Shown here: positions 26,062-34,288 of the stretch, piece after piece | Numbering within the stretch: the first letter of the stretch is position 1 | Layout: each line of letters opens with the position of its first letter | Source of the DNA: Sediminibacillus terrae | Lineage (GTDB): Bacteria; Bacillota; Bacilli; Bacillales; Amphibacillaceae | DNA length: 64,000 nucleotides | Direction: 5' to 3' | Assembly: GCF_009602435.1 (NCBI RefSeq) | Contig: NZ_VZDQ01000025.1 | Location: 62,001-126,000 of the forward strand | Made by a program: the position numbers and the translations under genes | Notes under the pieces: generated by a model | What the model saw: the letters and a program-made list of their open reading frames with translations, nothing else | What the model was told of the DNA's origin: nothing | Databases searched by the model: none

Positions 26062-26425
26062 CTTCTCAGCAAACCATTGATTTAGTCTGTCAATATTTCT
26101 CGACGGTCTATTAATCTAAATAGCATGGAAAAGTATATTCTATTTGTATCGATATTCAAGGTAATTACTTAAACGGGTTATGATTATGAAAAACAAGTTG
26201 TAATGGGGAAAGCAAAGTTTATCTTATTCTATAACCCTAAACATAGTTAAACTCTCTTAAATTTTGGCTGTGTTAAATGAAGCTGTTGATATATAGGTAA
26301 TAAATAAGGAACTCCTCAAAAGTTTTCCGCTGCATTGTGAGGATTCCTATCTGCTGTGGTGTTTGGTGATTTTAACGTAAAAAAACAAGACGATTGTACA
26401 ACCATCTTGTTCAATGGAAAGTGGT
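26062..26425. other. Intergenic region with hairpins
   Basis: No gene is recognised. An interrupted stem CTCCTCA/TGTGAGG with outer AGGA/TCCT lies at 26307-26348. The surrounding sequence has the look of a degraded insertion-sequence end, but no transposase could be read. Confidence 0.3.
26377..26411 (-). terminator. Terminator of the MATE gene
   Basis: AACAAGA (26384-26390) / TCTTGTT (26405-26411), with TTGTACAA inside; followed on the minus strand by TTTTTTT. Confidence 0.8.
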
Positions 26426-27871
26426 TTAATAACTGTTGACGCATGAAGGCAGGTCCTCTTTGGTCGTTTGAGGATGACAATCAGATTCTGGATCTTCTTC
26501 CGGTTCTTCTTTACGTGCCACCCATTTGTCCCTGGAGAACTGAATGGCTAACACAATCGCACGGAAAGTGATATCCATTCCGATTGCAATCCATACGCCA
26601 AGGAGTCCCCAGCCAAGTTTGATACCTAACAGGTACACAAATAATGTACGAACCGCCCACATGCCGACTCCTGTTAAATACATCGGAAATTTTGTATTAT
26701 TAGCCCCTTGAAAGGCTCCAGTCAGGACAATGACAACCGCTAAGAACGGCTGGAAGACACCGGAAACTTTCAAGGCTGTGCCGATATTATTGACAACCGT
26801 TTCATCCTCCGTGAAGAAAGAACCGGCCCACTCTCCGAAAAAGAAAAGAATGGCCCCGAATAAGGTCATGATTCCGAAAGCCAGATAAACCCCTAACTTC
26901 GCATATAATTTTGCTTCCTGATACTTTCCGGCACCAATTTGTTGTCCGACAAGGATTGTGACAGCCGTGGCAAAGCCAAACCCAAGCATATAGGAAAAGA
27001 CTTCAATATTTCCGGCGATTTGATGGGCTGCAAAGACATTCGTTCCTAACGCTACAACTAACCCAAAATAGACAATCTGGCCTGCCCGCATGATCAATCT
27101 TTCTCCAGCTGCCGGACTTCCAAGGACAAACAGCTCCTTCAGGTGGTCTTTGTCCAAGTGCCAATAGTCACTGCGCACTTTAAGCATATCAGATCTCTGA
27201 ATATACCAGAACAGACCGATGGAGCCCAAAATACGGGAAGTGACTGTAGCTACCGCTGCCCCAGCAATCCCCCATTCAGGAAAAAACCAGACACCAAAGA
27301 TAAGTAAATAATCCAGCCCTGCATTAATCAAGTTGACTACTATAGCTACATACATAGGTGCCTTCGTATTTCCCGCTCCTCGCAAAATTGCACTAAGGAC
27401 AAACATAAATGCCATAAAAATTGATGGAATGGCGACAATTCGGAAGTACAGGGAACCGGCTGCAAGCACATTTTCCTCTATTCCCATCAGCTGCAACAGA
27501 GGCTCCGCAAAGAATAAAGTCACTAAACCTGTTAATATCCCTAAAATAGCTGCTACAACAATCGACTGCTGAGCAATATGTCTTGCTTTTTCTATCTTTT
27601 CCGCTCCTAAAAAATTGGCGATATAGACGTTCGCTGCCACCCCCAATGCCATGAATACTGCAAAATAAATAGCCAATACAGCATTCGTCACACCTACGGC
27701 AGAAACTTCCGCAAGTCCTATCTGGGACACAAAGTACGTATCTACAAATCCCAGAATCGTCTGGAAGAAGTTTTCAATAACTGCTGGGAGCGCCAAGACC
27801 AAGATTATTTTTATTTTTTCTTTGTTTGTGGCCGCCTCATCAATACGGGCATTCTCTATATGTGTAGGCAT
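26426..27871 (-). CDS. MATE-family multidrug efflux transporter
   Basis: 481 residues with about 12 hydrophobic segments in two homologous halves. MATE hallmarks are 'LALPAVIENFFQTILGFVDTYFVSQIG' region (helix 1-2), 'GAGNTKAPMYVAI' in the first half and 'GAFQGANNTKFPMYL' in the second. Such carriers exchange cationic drugs or metabolites for Na+ or H+. Start is set at 27871 (MPTHIENAR) after AAGGAGAAG; a frame extending to 27946 lacks a site. Codon use and base composition are richer in G+C than the flanking island. Substrate unknown. Confidence 0.92.
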   Translation of the reverse strand: MPTHIENARIDEAATNKEKIKIILVLALPAVIENFFQTILGFVDTYFVSQIGLAEVSAVGVTNAVLAIYFAVFMALGVAANVYIANFLGAEKIEKARHIAQQSIVVAAILGILTGLVTLFFAEPLLQLMGIEENVLAAGSLYFRIVAIPSIFMAFMFVLSAILRGAGNTKAPMYVAIVVNLINAGLDYLLIFGVWFFPEWGIAGAAVATVTSRILGSIGLFWYIQRSDMLKVRSDYWHLDKDHLKELFVLGSPAAGERLIMRAGQIVYFGLVVALGTNVFAAHQIAGNIEVFSYMLGFGFATAVTILVGQQIGAGKYQEAKLYAKLGVYLAFGIMTLFGAILFFFGEWAGSFFTEDETVVNNIGTALKVSGVFQPFLAVVIVLTGAFQGANNTKFPMYLTGVGMWAVRTLFVYLLGIKLGWGLLGVWIAIGMDITFRAIVLAIQFSRDKWVARKEEPEEDPESDCHPQTTKEDLPSCVNSY

Positions 27872-28018
27872 GCTATTCTTCTCCTTCCCTTCCCTTTCAT
27901 TTCTTTTATATCTAGTCGTTCCCCCGAAGAAGATATAGGTAAACACCTATTTGATGTTCACCTGTTCCATAGCAGGTTATATATAATCTATACACTTATA
28001 ATTTTTAGAAGTGATAAA

Positions 28019-29083
28019 ATGATCAAATTAAACCAACACAAAAAACAATTCGCAGGTATGCCAAAGAAAAATAATGAACAAGCAACGAACAACTTGAAAT
28101 ATTTAAGCACCAAGAACATTACCAGACTGGATAAGTGCCCCGGTGGAATTAGCAGTCATGACCTCTCAGCTGATATGGACGGCAACGCATGAAGAAAACC
28201 GTCCTGGGACCATTATTTTTTCAGCAGTGGACAGCTGGCAGTTGACTTTGGCAAGCGCGGACTTAATTCATCATCCGAACAACGGACCGGTTCTATTGAT
28301 TAACGACGAGTCCATTCCTAAATCTACGATGAATGAAATCATTCGCCTGCAGCCTAAAGGGAACAGTGAAGGAACACAAGTGAAAGTAATGGGGGATGTT
28401 TCGGAAAATGTATTAAGTGCACTCGAAGATTATTCCATTGATCAAATAAATGATGATAACCCGGCAAGCTTTGCATCAGAAGAAACAATAATGATAAAGA
28501 TAAGGATTTTTCAATTATAGCTACCTATTGGATCGCTCACATGCCGGAACCTGTCCTATATGTTTCAGAAGACAAGATACCTGAATCTACCAAAGATGCA
28601 ATTAAAAAACGAGAAAATCCTAATATGTATATTTTAGGTCCACCTTGGTTGTTTCTGAAAAAGTAGAAAAGGAACTGAAAAAATTAGGGAATGTTACAAG
28701 GATTAAGGGAGAGAACCCGAGTGAAGCTGGTCTCGAATTTACCCAATTCCAAGATGGAGAAAACGGGTTCGGGTGGGGCATTAATAATCCGGGTCATGGT
28801 TTCTCGTTTATATCATCCGAAACACCGATTTTTTCACTGGTTACCGCACCGCTCGCGCATCTAGGAAAGCATGCACCATTACTGGTTTTAGAGAAAGGTG
28901 ATATAACAGAGAACGTCGATAGGTATCTTGCAAAAGTAAAACCTGTCTTTGAAGAAAGCCCCATGGGGACCTTATAATCACGGGTTTATCTTAGGTGCTC
29001 TCGATGATATCTCCTATGAAACCCAGGGGGTAATTGACATTAAATTAGAAATCGAGCATAAAAATGGCGGAGGCCATCACTAA
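28019..29083 (+). pseudogene. Multiply frameshifted gene for a putative cell-wall-binding-repeat-like protein
   Basis: A continuous protein can be read only by changing frame near 28135, 28480-28500, 28645 and 28970. The pieces run 'FAGMPKKNNEQATNNLKYLS', then 'LAVMTSQLIWTATHEENRPG', 'DFSIIATYWIAHMPEPVLYV', 'VVSEKVEKELKKLGNVTRI' and 'GFILGALDDISYETQGV', ending GGGHH. Alternating 'vi-g...vs..v...l' units suggest a cell-wall-binding-repeat-2-like fold; similar Bacillaceae proteins exist, but the name is uncertain. Four frameshifts make it clearly inactive unless sequencing errors are responsible. Confidence 0.6.
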
Positions 29084-29402
29084 ATAGTTAACAAAGGGCT
29101 GTCCGGAAAAGTATACTCACGACTTTAGGACAGCCCCTGTTAATGGTTGACGAGCTAACTTACTTTGCCATCGGTTATACCACCAACAAATCCTAGCCTG
29201 GTTTAGTAACCTGTTATACCCTTCCGTTAATAAACCCTTTACTAAAGAAAATAGATAACCATAGACCTCAAATGTGGTGGCTATGTTTCCTAGTAAATCT
29301 TCTCTGGTAAAGATTAAAATAACCTTTGTATTAATTAACTCCTTCTTCAGTCATTATTCAAATCTGGAGGAATACACATGAAGGTAAGGAGGAATGACTG
29401 TT
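29084..29402. other. Intergenic region
   Basis: Holds the hairpin of 29096-29136. Just before the next gene is a short frame (ATG 29378, 20 codons) with its own TCTGGAGG site that overlaps the coat-like gene in another frame; it may be coincidental or a leader peptide. Nothing else is seen. Confidence 0.35.
29096..29140 (+). terminator. Terminator-like hairpin after the pseudogene
   Basis: GGGCTGTCC (29096-29104) / GGACAGCCC (29128-29136); no long U-run. Confidence 0.55.
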
Positions 29403-29921
29403 ATGATTCTGAAAATGATAGACTTAAGTTTAATGGCTGAACACCTACCTGTTCATAAAGCTGAAATGGATAAATTAGCATCGTATATATGCAGCATTCA
29501 AAACACAGAAATTAAGCAGGTAGCTACAGAACAATACATGATCATGAAAAACCATGTGAAGGTTATGGTTGAGCTTATGAATCCCGTTCAAAATGAAACC
29601 ATTGGAATCAATGACTTACATAAATGGGAACCGGTTCAGATAAACTGTCACCAAATCTCCGTAGGCATGAGTCAAGAGAATATATTAATTGAACTCAAGA
29701 ATACTGCAGAAACAATGGCTAATAAAAATTTTAATTCAGGACTAAGGATGAAAGTCGAAAATGTCCGTAATATTCATGTTCATATGGCTCTGCAGCAAAT
29801 GATGATCCTCAATCGTTATATCGCCTTAATGGATAAATTAGCGAAAGATACAGCTCCAGTGAGTTCCCGAAAAGAGCAGGAAGAAACATATCAGACGTTT
29901 AAAAACTTGTTTAACCTGTGA
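29403..29921 (+). CDS. Putative CotF-like spore coat protein
   Basis: 172 residues, mostly alpha-helical by composition. Segments 'LMAEHLPVHKAEMDKLASY' and 'MIMKNHVKVMVELMNPVQN', then 'HVHMALQQMMILNRYIAL', resemble ferritin-like CotF-domain coat proteins of Bacillaceae. ATG 29403 is favoured because AAGGAGGA ends 9 nt before it, whereas the ATG at 29394 abuts the site. It is monocistronic. The family call is tentative; His/Met content is high, so metal binding cannot be excluded. Confidence 0.5.
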   Translation: MILKMIDLSLMAEHLPVHKAEMDKLASYICSIQNTEIKQVATEQYMIMKNHVKVMVELMNPVQNETIGINDLHKWEPVQINCHQISVGMSQENILIELKNTAETMANKNFNSGLRMKVENVRNIHVHMALQQMMILNRYIALMDKLAKDTAPVSSRKEQEETYQTFKNLFNL

Positions 29922-30274
29922 CAAGTAAAACTATTTACTTTCAATGATAAGTATTTATTCTAATTAAAAATGGGAAGCGATTTTTTGTCATACTTAAACC
30001 TTTATTTAATAGCATATTTATCCTAACAAACCCTATACTCCTGTTTAATTTGGTAAAGTGCACTTTTTCAGTTTATATAAGTTATTTGTATGTATTTAAA
30101 TTGATGAAACCATGGGTTGCATTACTTCTAACCGCTGTTCTTATATGACTGGATATTGACTGGATACTGTTCATAAATATTGATAGCTTATTTAATCTCA
30201 TTCTTAAACGTAACGTTTAAAACACAGATAGAATAGGTGCTTTCACCTCTTTTAATTATGTATATAATATACTC

Positions 30275-30521
30275 AGGGAATGGGCGGCATGATGTAACAT
30301 TAGAAAGCGATAAGGGCTTGCCAGTCGCGACCCGCATAAGCAGATTGCCGCAAACTGACTTGTTCTCTGGTCATTGAAGGTGAACTGCTTATGACGCGAG
30401 CGACTAGCCCTTGTAGCTGGACTGCCCGTCCAACCCATTGATATATAAGGATTTTGTAGCATTTTGAAATAATATTGAGACTCCTCATTAGTTGATTAAA
30501 CTAATGAGGAGTCTCTTTTTT
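30275..30521 (+). ncRNA. Candidate long-rod structured RNA
   Basis: A TATAAT (30263-30268) precedes and a perfect terminator ends the unit. Between them nested complementary arms form a long imperfect rod: AATGGG (30279-30284) with CCCATT (30434-30439), AAGGGCT (30312-30318) with AGCCCTT (30406-30412), AGTCGC (30323-30328) with GCGACT (30400-30405), and CATAAGCAG (30335-30343) with CTGCTTATG (30385-30393). The inner loop has TGAC/GTCA. The -35 is poor. A 6S-like regulator or a palindromic mobile element (MITE) are alternatives. Confidence 0.35.
30477..30521 (+). terminator. Strong rho-independent terminator
   Basis: 17-bp perfect stem (30477-30493 / 30499-30515), 5-nt loop, followed by TTTTTT. 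No protein-coding gene precedes it on this strand, which supports an RNA gene upstream. Confidence 0.9.
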
Positions 30522-30925
30522 CGGCTTTTTTGGTTAAGTGAAGATACATATTTTTAATTTTGCCTTTCGAAATTATCAGAAAATAATCTTGATTATACCC
30601 ATTGGAAAATCTATACCATAGCTTTTAACACTAAGCTTACAAAAAGTGTACTAAAGATAACAGATTGTTTACCATTCGAACACTTCTGAAGATAAAAAGA
30701 TATAAAACCATATAATAATTCAGTACAATATAAAGATTGGATCATAAGATCAGTCTTCAGCAGATAGGTCAGATTATCTATTGTATTGTGTAGTAGACCA
30801 ATATACTACGCAACAAATAATTACGGGTAAGAACTTACCTTATAGTGAAAAGGTTGTTCTATAAGTATTAGTTTTCTGGCCAAACTGTGGGATTTTAAAA
30901 ATAGTTAAGCGAAGAAAAATAGAAT

Positions 30926-30953
30926 AGAAGCTCTTGAATTTTCTAGAGCTTCT
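30926..30953 (-). terminator. Terminator-like hairpin after the ATPase gene
   Basis: AGAAGCTCT (30926-30934) / AGAGCTTCT (30945-30953). Confidence 0.6.
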
Positions 30954-30984
30954 TTATTCGAGGTTACTCAAGTTTTGATAGGAA

Positions 30985-32580
30985 CTATCCTCTAGTTTTT
31001 TGCAATTTTTGAGTATTGTGTTCTATTGATAATGATGCCCACAATGCACGATGAATCATTATAGTTTTCTCGAGCAATATTTCGTCGTCACCCCTGTGTG
31101 CAAAACGCACTTTTTCTCCTGTATTCCCTAACAATCCAACTCTATATGCATATGATAAAATTTCTCCTATCTTATGCCTTTCTAAGAGAACATCAACTTC
31201 AGAATACATTTCTCTAATACTTTCAGCATGTTTTCTAATATTGTTAAAAGTAAAAGGGTTCTTTATTCCATAAATCATTCTTTTGATTCCTGAAATCTCC
31301 CTTTCGTTATAAATCGCTCTTAACTCCTCAGATAGTTCAACCCAACTTTCCGTGGAATAATGTTTCCTGACATCATCAAAGACTTGGTGTGTAAACTTAG
31401 TGGCTTTTGGATGTTGTTTTTGTGCAAGATTGAGTAATCGTATAACATCTCGAGGTCTGTACCATGTTAAATGAAGTATATATCTTGGAGTTTCTTCATT
31501 TTGAATTTTAGTTGGGAAATATCTATTCCAAATTGCTTCATAAGAATCATCAAGGTTCAAATCATGAATTTTTTCAGACGCTAAAATCCTCTTTAAGATT
31601 ATTTGTAATATAGGATGATTAGAGATATTCCCTCCCGACTGGTGCCATACAATCGGAGTCCCGAAATCGGAGATAATTTTATTGATTTCTTTACCAGACG
31701 ATTCAACTGCAGTTAAAACTTCTGATCTAATGGCACTTATTATATATATATTATATCTTTTCTTTCTACACTTAATGTTAAAGTCGTTAATAGCGATAAT
31801 TAAATCTCTAATCAATTTTTTATCTCTTATGTATTGCTTTGTAACTCCCAATGTTAACTCTAATTCATCTAAAAAAATAAATAATTTTTCATTGGAAGAA
31901 ACCAAACGTTCAAACAGATTATCTGCTTGTTTTACTAAGCTAGAAAAACTAACCTTAGTTTGATTATTATCCTCCCAGTCAAACTCCAATCCTAATGTTC
32001 CCGAAACACCGTCTAGTCCTGCATTTAATTCAACATTTCCCCTTTTTAATTTGGGGAATAGTTTTTTGATTCCAGACTCCTCATCTCCAAGTTTAGGGGC
32101 CTTAATACAAGTAGAATACCTTTTCCAATTCTTATCATTTTCAAAGATAGTTAGATTTCTACTTTCAATTACTTCTACAATTTGACGATGTATAAACCAT
32201 CTCCATACATCTTCATAATCATTGTCAGTAGTATCCATCTTTTCTGAGTTATTATTAGCAACAACTGTTCTTGCTGCTTTTGAAAAATCTTTTCTATCTT
32301 GTTCTTTAATATCACTTTTGAATAAGACAAATGAAGTTTGGGCATTCAATTCATTTTCTACATTTATGGCCATATATCTGAGCAACGCTGTTTTACCAGT
32401 ACCTTTTAAACCAGTAACAAAGAATTTTCTCCCATCAAAATAATCATTAAGTATAATATTCTCCGGCATAAAAAAAGAATCTTTAAACCTTATGCGTTCA
32501 TCCTCAGTATTACTTAGTAACTCATGCTTTGCATCTATATTGCCCAAATATAAATCAGAAAGCTGTAATTTTATTTCCAT
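30985..32580 (-). CDS. P-loop ATPase, possibly Sll1717/FunZ-like
   Basis: 531 residues. Walker A is GLKGTGKTALLRY (residues 57-64 core) and a Walker B-like 'KLFIFLDELEL' lies near 236-246, so it is a STAND/KAP-like or FunZ-like P-loop NTPase. The C-terminal ~180 residues include 'TWYRPRDVIRLLNLAQ' and 'HAESIREMYSEVDVLL', predicted helical, and may be a winged-helix tail; no nuclease motif is seen. Single-gene unit, strongly AT-rich, pointing away from the NUDIX/QueC-fusion genes. ATPases of this general kind occur in defence loci, including Qat systems, but membership of a common system here is inference. Confidence 0.65.
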   Translation of the reverse strand: MEIKLQLSDLYLGNIDAKHELLSNTEDERIRFKDSFFMPENIILNDYFDGRKFFVTGLKGTGKTALLRYMAINVENELNAQTSFVLFKSDIKEQDRKDFSKAARTVVANNNSEKMDTTDNDYEDVWRWFIHRQIVEVIESRNLTIFENDKNWKRYSTCIKAPKLGDEESGIKKLFPKLKRGNVELNAGLDGVSGTLGLEFDWEDNNQTKVSFSSLVKQADNLFERLVSSNEKLFIFLDELELTLGVTKQYIRDKKLIRDLIIAINDFNIKCRKKRYNIYIISAIRSEVLTAVESSGKEINKIISDFGTPIVWHQSGGNISNHPILQIILKRILASEKIHDLNLDDSYEAIWNRYFPTKIQNEETPRYILHLTWYRPRDVIRLLNLAQKQHPKATKFTHQVFDDVRKHYSTESWVELSEELRAIYNEREISGIKRMIYGIKNPFTFNNIRKHAESIREMYSEVDVLLERHKIGEILSYAYRVGLLGNTGEKVRFAHRGDDEILLEKTIMIHRALWASLSIEHNTQKLQKTRG

Positions 32581-33387
32581 ATAGACTCCCTCCGTTATAT
32601 ATAATTATTCTACATAAAGTAAAAATCTCCTTTATTTTTCCATACTCAGGCAAACGGGTAGGTTTTTCTCATATCGAGTTATAGTTGGGATGTTATTGAT
32701 GGGTAAGTAAGACAAAAAATCAACCAGATATATTTACTGCACAGCTCATCAAACTCTGTAATAGAAAACGATAAAACCGTATGACTAATTCCTTGATATA
32801 AAAAGGAGGATTAGTGGACAATTTTTTAGCTTCATTTAGAATAGCAAAATGCTAGCATTCTTAAAGATGTTACAGCCAACCATATCAATACCAGCTTCAA
32901 TCAATAATAAAGTGTAGTGTGGATATAATTTATATGTCATAAACCGCTTTTATAATCGGACTGTACTGCAATGCGTAAAGCTGGAAAAAGGCAACACTAA
33001 AGTAGAAGCGACTCAGTCATTCTTCAAAAAGAGAACGCCACTTCAGCTTAAAGGAGAAGCCTCGAAGAGATGGAGACGGTATATCCTAAGTTTCTAGTTT
33101 ATGGATTGAATGGCTGACAATTGTTACTTGTACTTCCATGTCAAAGTATTTTTTATCTGCATCCAGGAAAATTTCCTTTTGGATAATATGCGATCCCGAA
33201 TTTTAGTGCGAGTAGTTCGCCATCTGCAAACAAGTTTAATTAGAGAATGAAAAAGAGCTACCGCTCGTCTTTTTAAATTAATTTTATGGGTTAGGATAAA
33301 TTTAAAGTTCTGTTAACAATTTTAGATTGACATGACTAAGTTGCATGATACCTTAAGAATATATAAAACTATTTCGAGGTGAATAAT
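32581..33387. other. Intergenic region between ATPase and NUDIX genes
   Basis: AT-rich with no supported gene. Short imperfect hairpins are seen (AGAAT...ATTCT near 32838-32862; AAAAAGA...TCTTTTT near 33249-33275, a possible terminator). A minus-strand stretch near 33095-33170 reads 'FDMEVQVTIVSHSIHKLET' without flanking gene context and may be a remnant. Confidence 0.35.
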
Positions 33388-33843
33388 TTGAGCAATATAT
33401 TTACCATGTGTTTTGTTGAAAACAATAGTCAATTGCTTTTACAAAAACGAGTAAAGAAACCGTTTAAGGGATTATGGAACGCACCTGGCGGGAAAGTAGA
33501 GACATATGAATCTCCCATAGAAGCATGTAAAAGAGAAATCCAAGAGGAAACAGGTCTAGACATAGATAATGTAAATTTTAGAGGGATTTTAACAGTGACG
33601 AATGAGAACCAAAAAAGTAGTGATGTGCTAATGTTATTTCACACTAAAGAATTTTCAGGGAGCCTATGTGGCTCTGAGGAAGGCGAGATAGATTGGGTAG
33701 AAACAGAGAAAATATATTCCTATGATAATACTCCAGAAAGTTTTACATACCTTTTACCCTATATACTTGAAACAGATAGTACGTTAACAGGAAAAATGAT
33801 ATACAGTAGAAAAAAGTTGGAATTATTTGATATTAATGTATAA
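33388..33843 (+). CDS. NUDIX hydrolase, MutT-like
   Basis: 151 residues. The NUDIX box is complete: G-x5-E-x7-REIQEETGL, starting 'GGKVETYESPIEACK'. MutT-type members hydrolyse (oxidised) nucleoside triphosphates to monophosphates. TTG 33388 is the likely start, 6 nt after GAGGTG; the in-frame GTG 33379 lies inside that site. The gene is 85 nt upstream of the MGSSG protein and QueC fusion on the same strand. It may act with them on a nucleotide or base substrate, or simply be a neighbour. Confidence 0.88.
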   Translation: MSNIFTMCFVENNSQLLLQKRVKKPFKGLWNAPGGKVETYESPIEACKREIQEETGLDIDNVNFRGILTVTNENQKSSDVLMLFHTKEFSGSLCGSEEGEIDWVETEKIYSYDNTPESFTYLLPYILETDSTLTGKMIYSRKKLELFDINV

Positions 33844-33928
33844 TTTGATAGAAATTCCTAATTAGGAAGGAATTAACTCAAATTTTGCCGAATACTCTAT
33901 TATAAAAAATGTAGGGGGCTAAATCATT

Positions 33929-34288
33929 ATGGGTAGTTCGGGCGTTGGTAATTTTGGAAATTATCCAGGAAATACTGATCCAACCAGAGACATGTGTCGT
34001 ATGGAAAGAAAAAACGTAGGGATTGAGGAAGTTGGAAGGTCAGAATATTTAAATGTACATGGAGATGTTCCAGCGTTAATGGAACCGGTCTTATTGAGCG
34101 ACCAATTAAAAAATGGGCGCTTGGTTATATTGGCTGAAACAACCGGTGAAGAAATCGGTTTTTTACCTAGTAAGTACAGTAGCTTGCTAGCGTGTATGAG
34201 AAAAGGATTTAGTTACAGAGGGCATGTAGTTTATAGTGCTTTAAGACCTATTCCAAAAGTGGAGGTGGATTTAAATGCACATGAATGA
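33929..34288 (+). CDS. Gly-rich N-terminus protein paired with the QueC fusion
   Basis: 119 residues, unknown family. The first ~20 residues are flexible and Gly/Asn-rich: MGSSGVGNFGNYPGN. After Met removal this exposes an N-terminal Gly. Residues ~36-112 look like a compact beta/alpha domain; 'GEEIGFLPSKYSSLLACMRK' recalls HIRAN-like nucleic-acid-binding modules, a weak resemblance only. It overlaps the 660-residue fusion by 14 nt, so the two are translationally coupled. In Qat systems QatB also starts with Met-Gly and partners a QueC-like enzyme, so this could be a protein substrate; that is inference. Confidence 0.7.
   Translation: MGSSGVGNFGNYPGNTDPTRDMCRMERKNVGIEEVGRSEYLNVHGDVPALMEPVLLSDQLKNGRLVILAETTGEEIGFLPSKYSSLLACMRKGFSYRGHVVYSALRPIPKVEVDLNAHE

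Larger units (their letters stand above)
29922..30984. other. Gene-poor 1-kb region
   Basis: No coding region is convincing. It contains the copy of the short repeat at about 30178-30245, a candidate structured RNA (30275-30521), and a hairpin that probably terminates the minus-strand ATPase gene (30926-30953). The rest, 29922-30177 and 30522-30925, is AT-rich and shows nothing recognisable. Confidence 0.5.

Noticed and set aside
30256-30488. Two minus-strand frames of 62-68 codons in the palindromic region
   Set aside because: They read through the arms of a long inverted repeat and lack ribosome binding sites; a structured RNA explains the sequence better.
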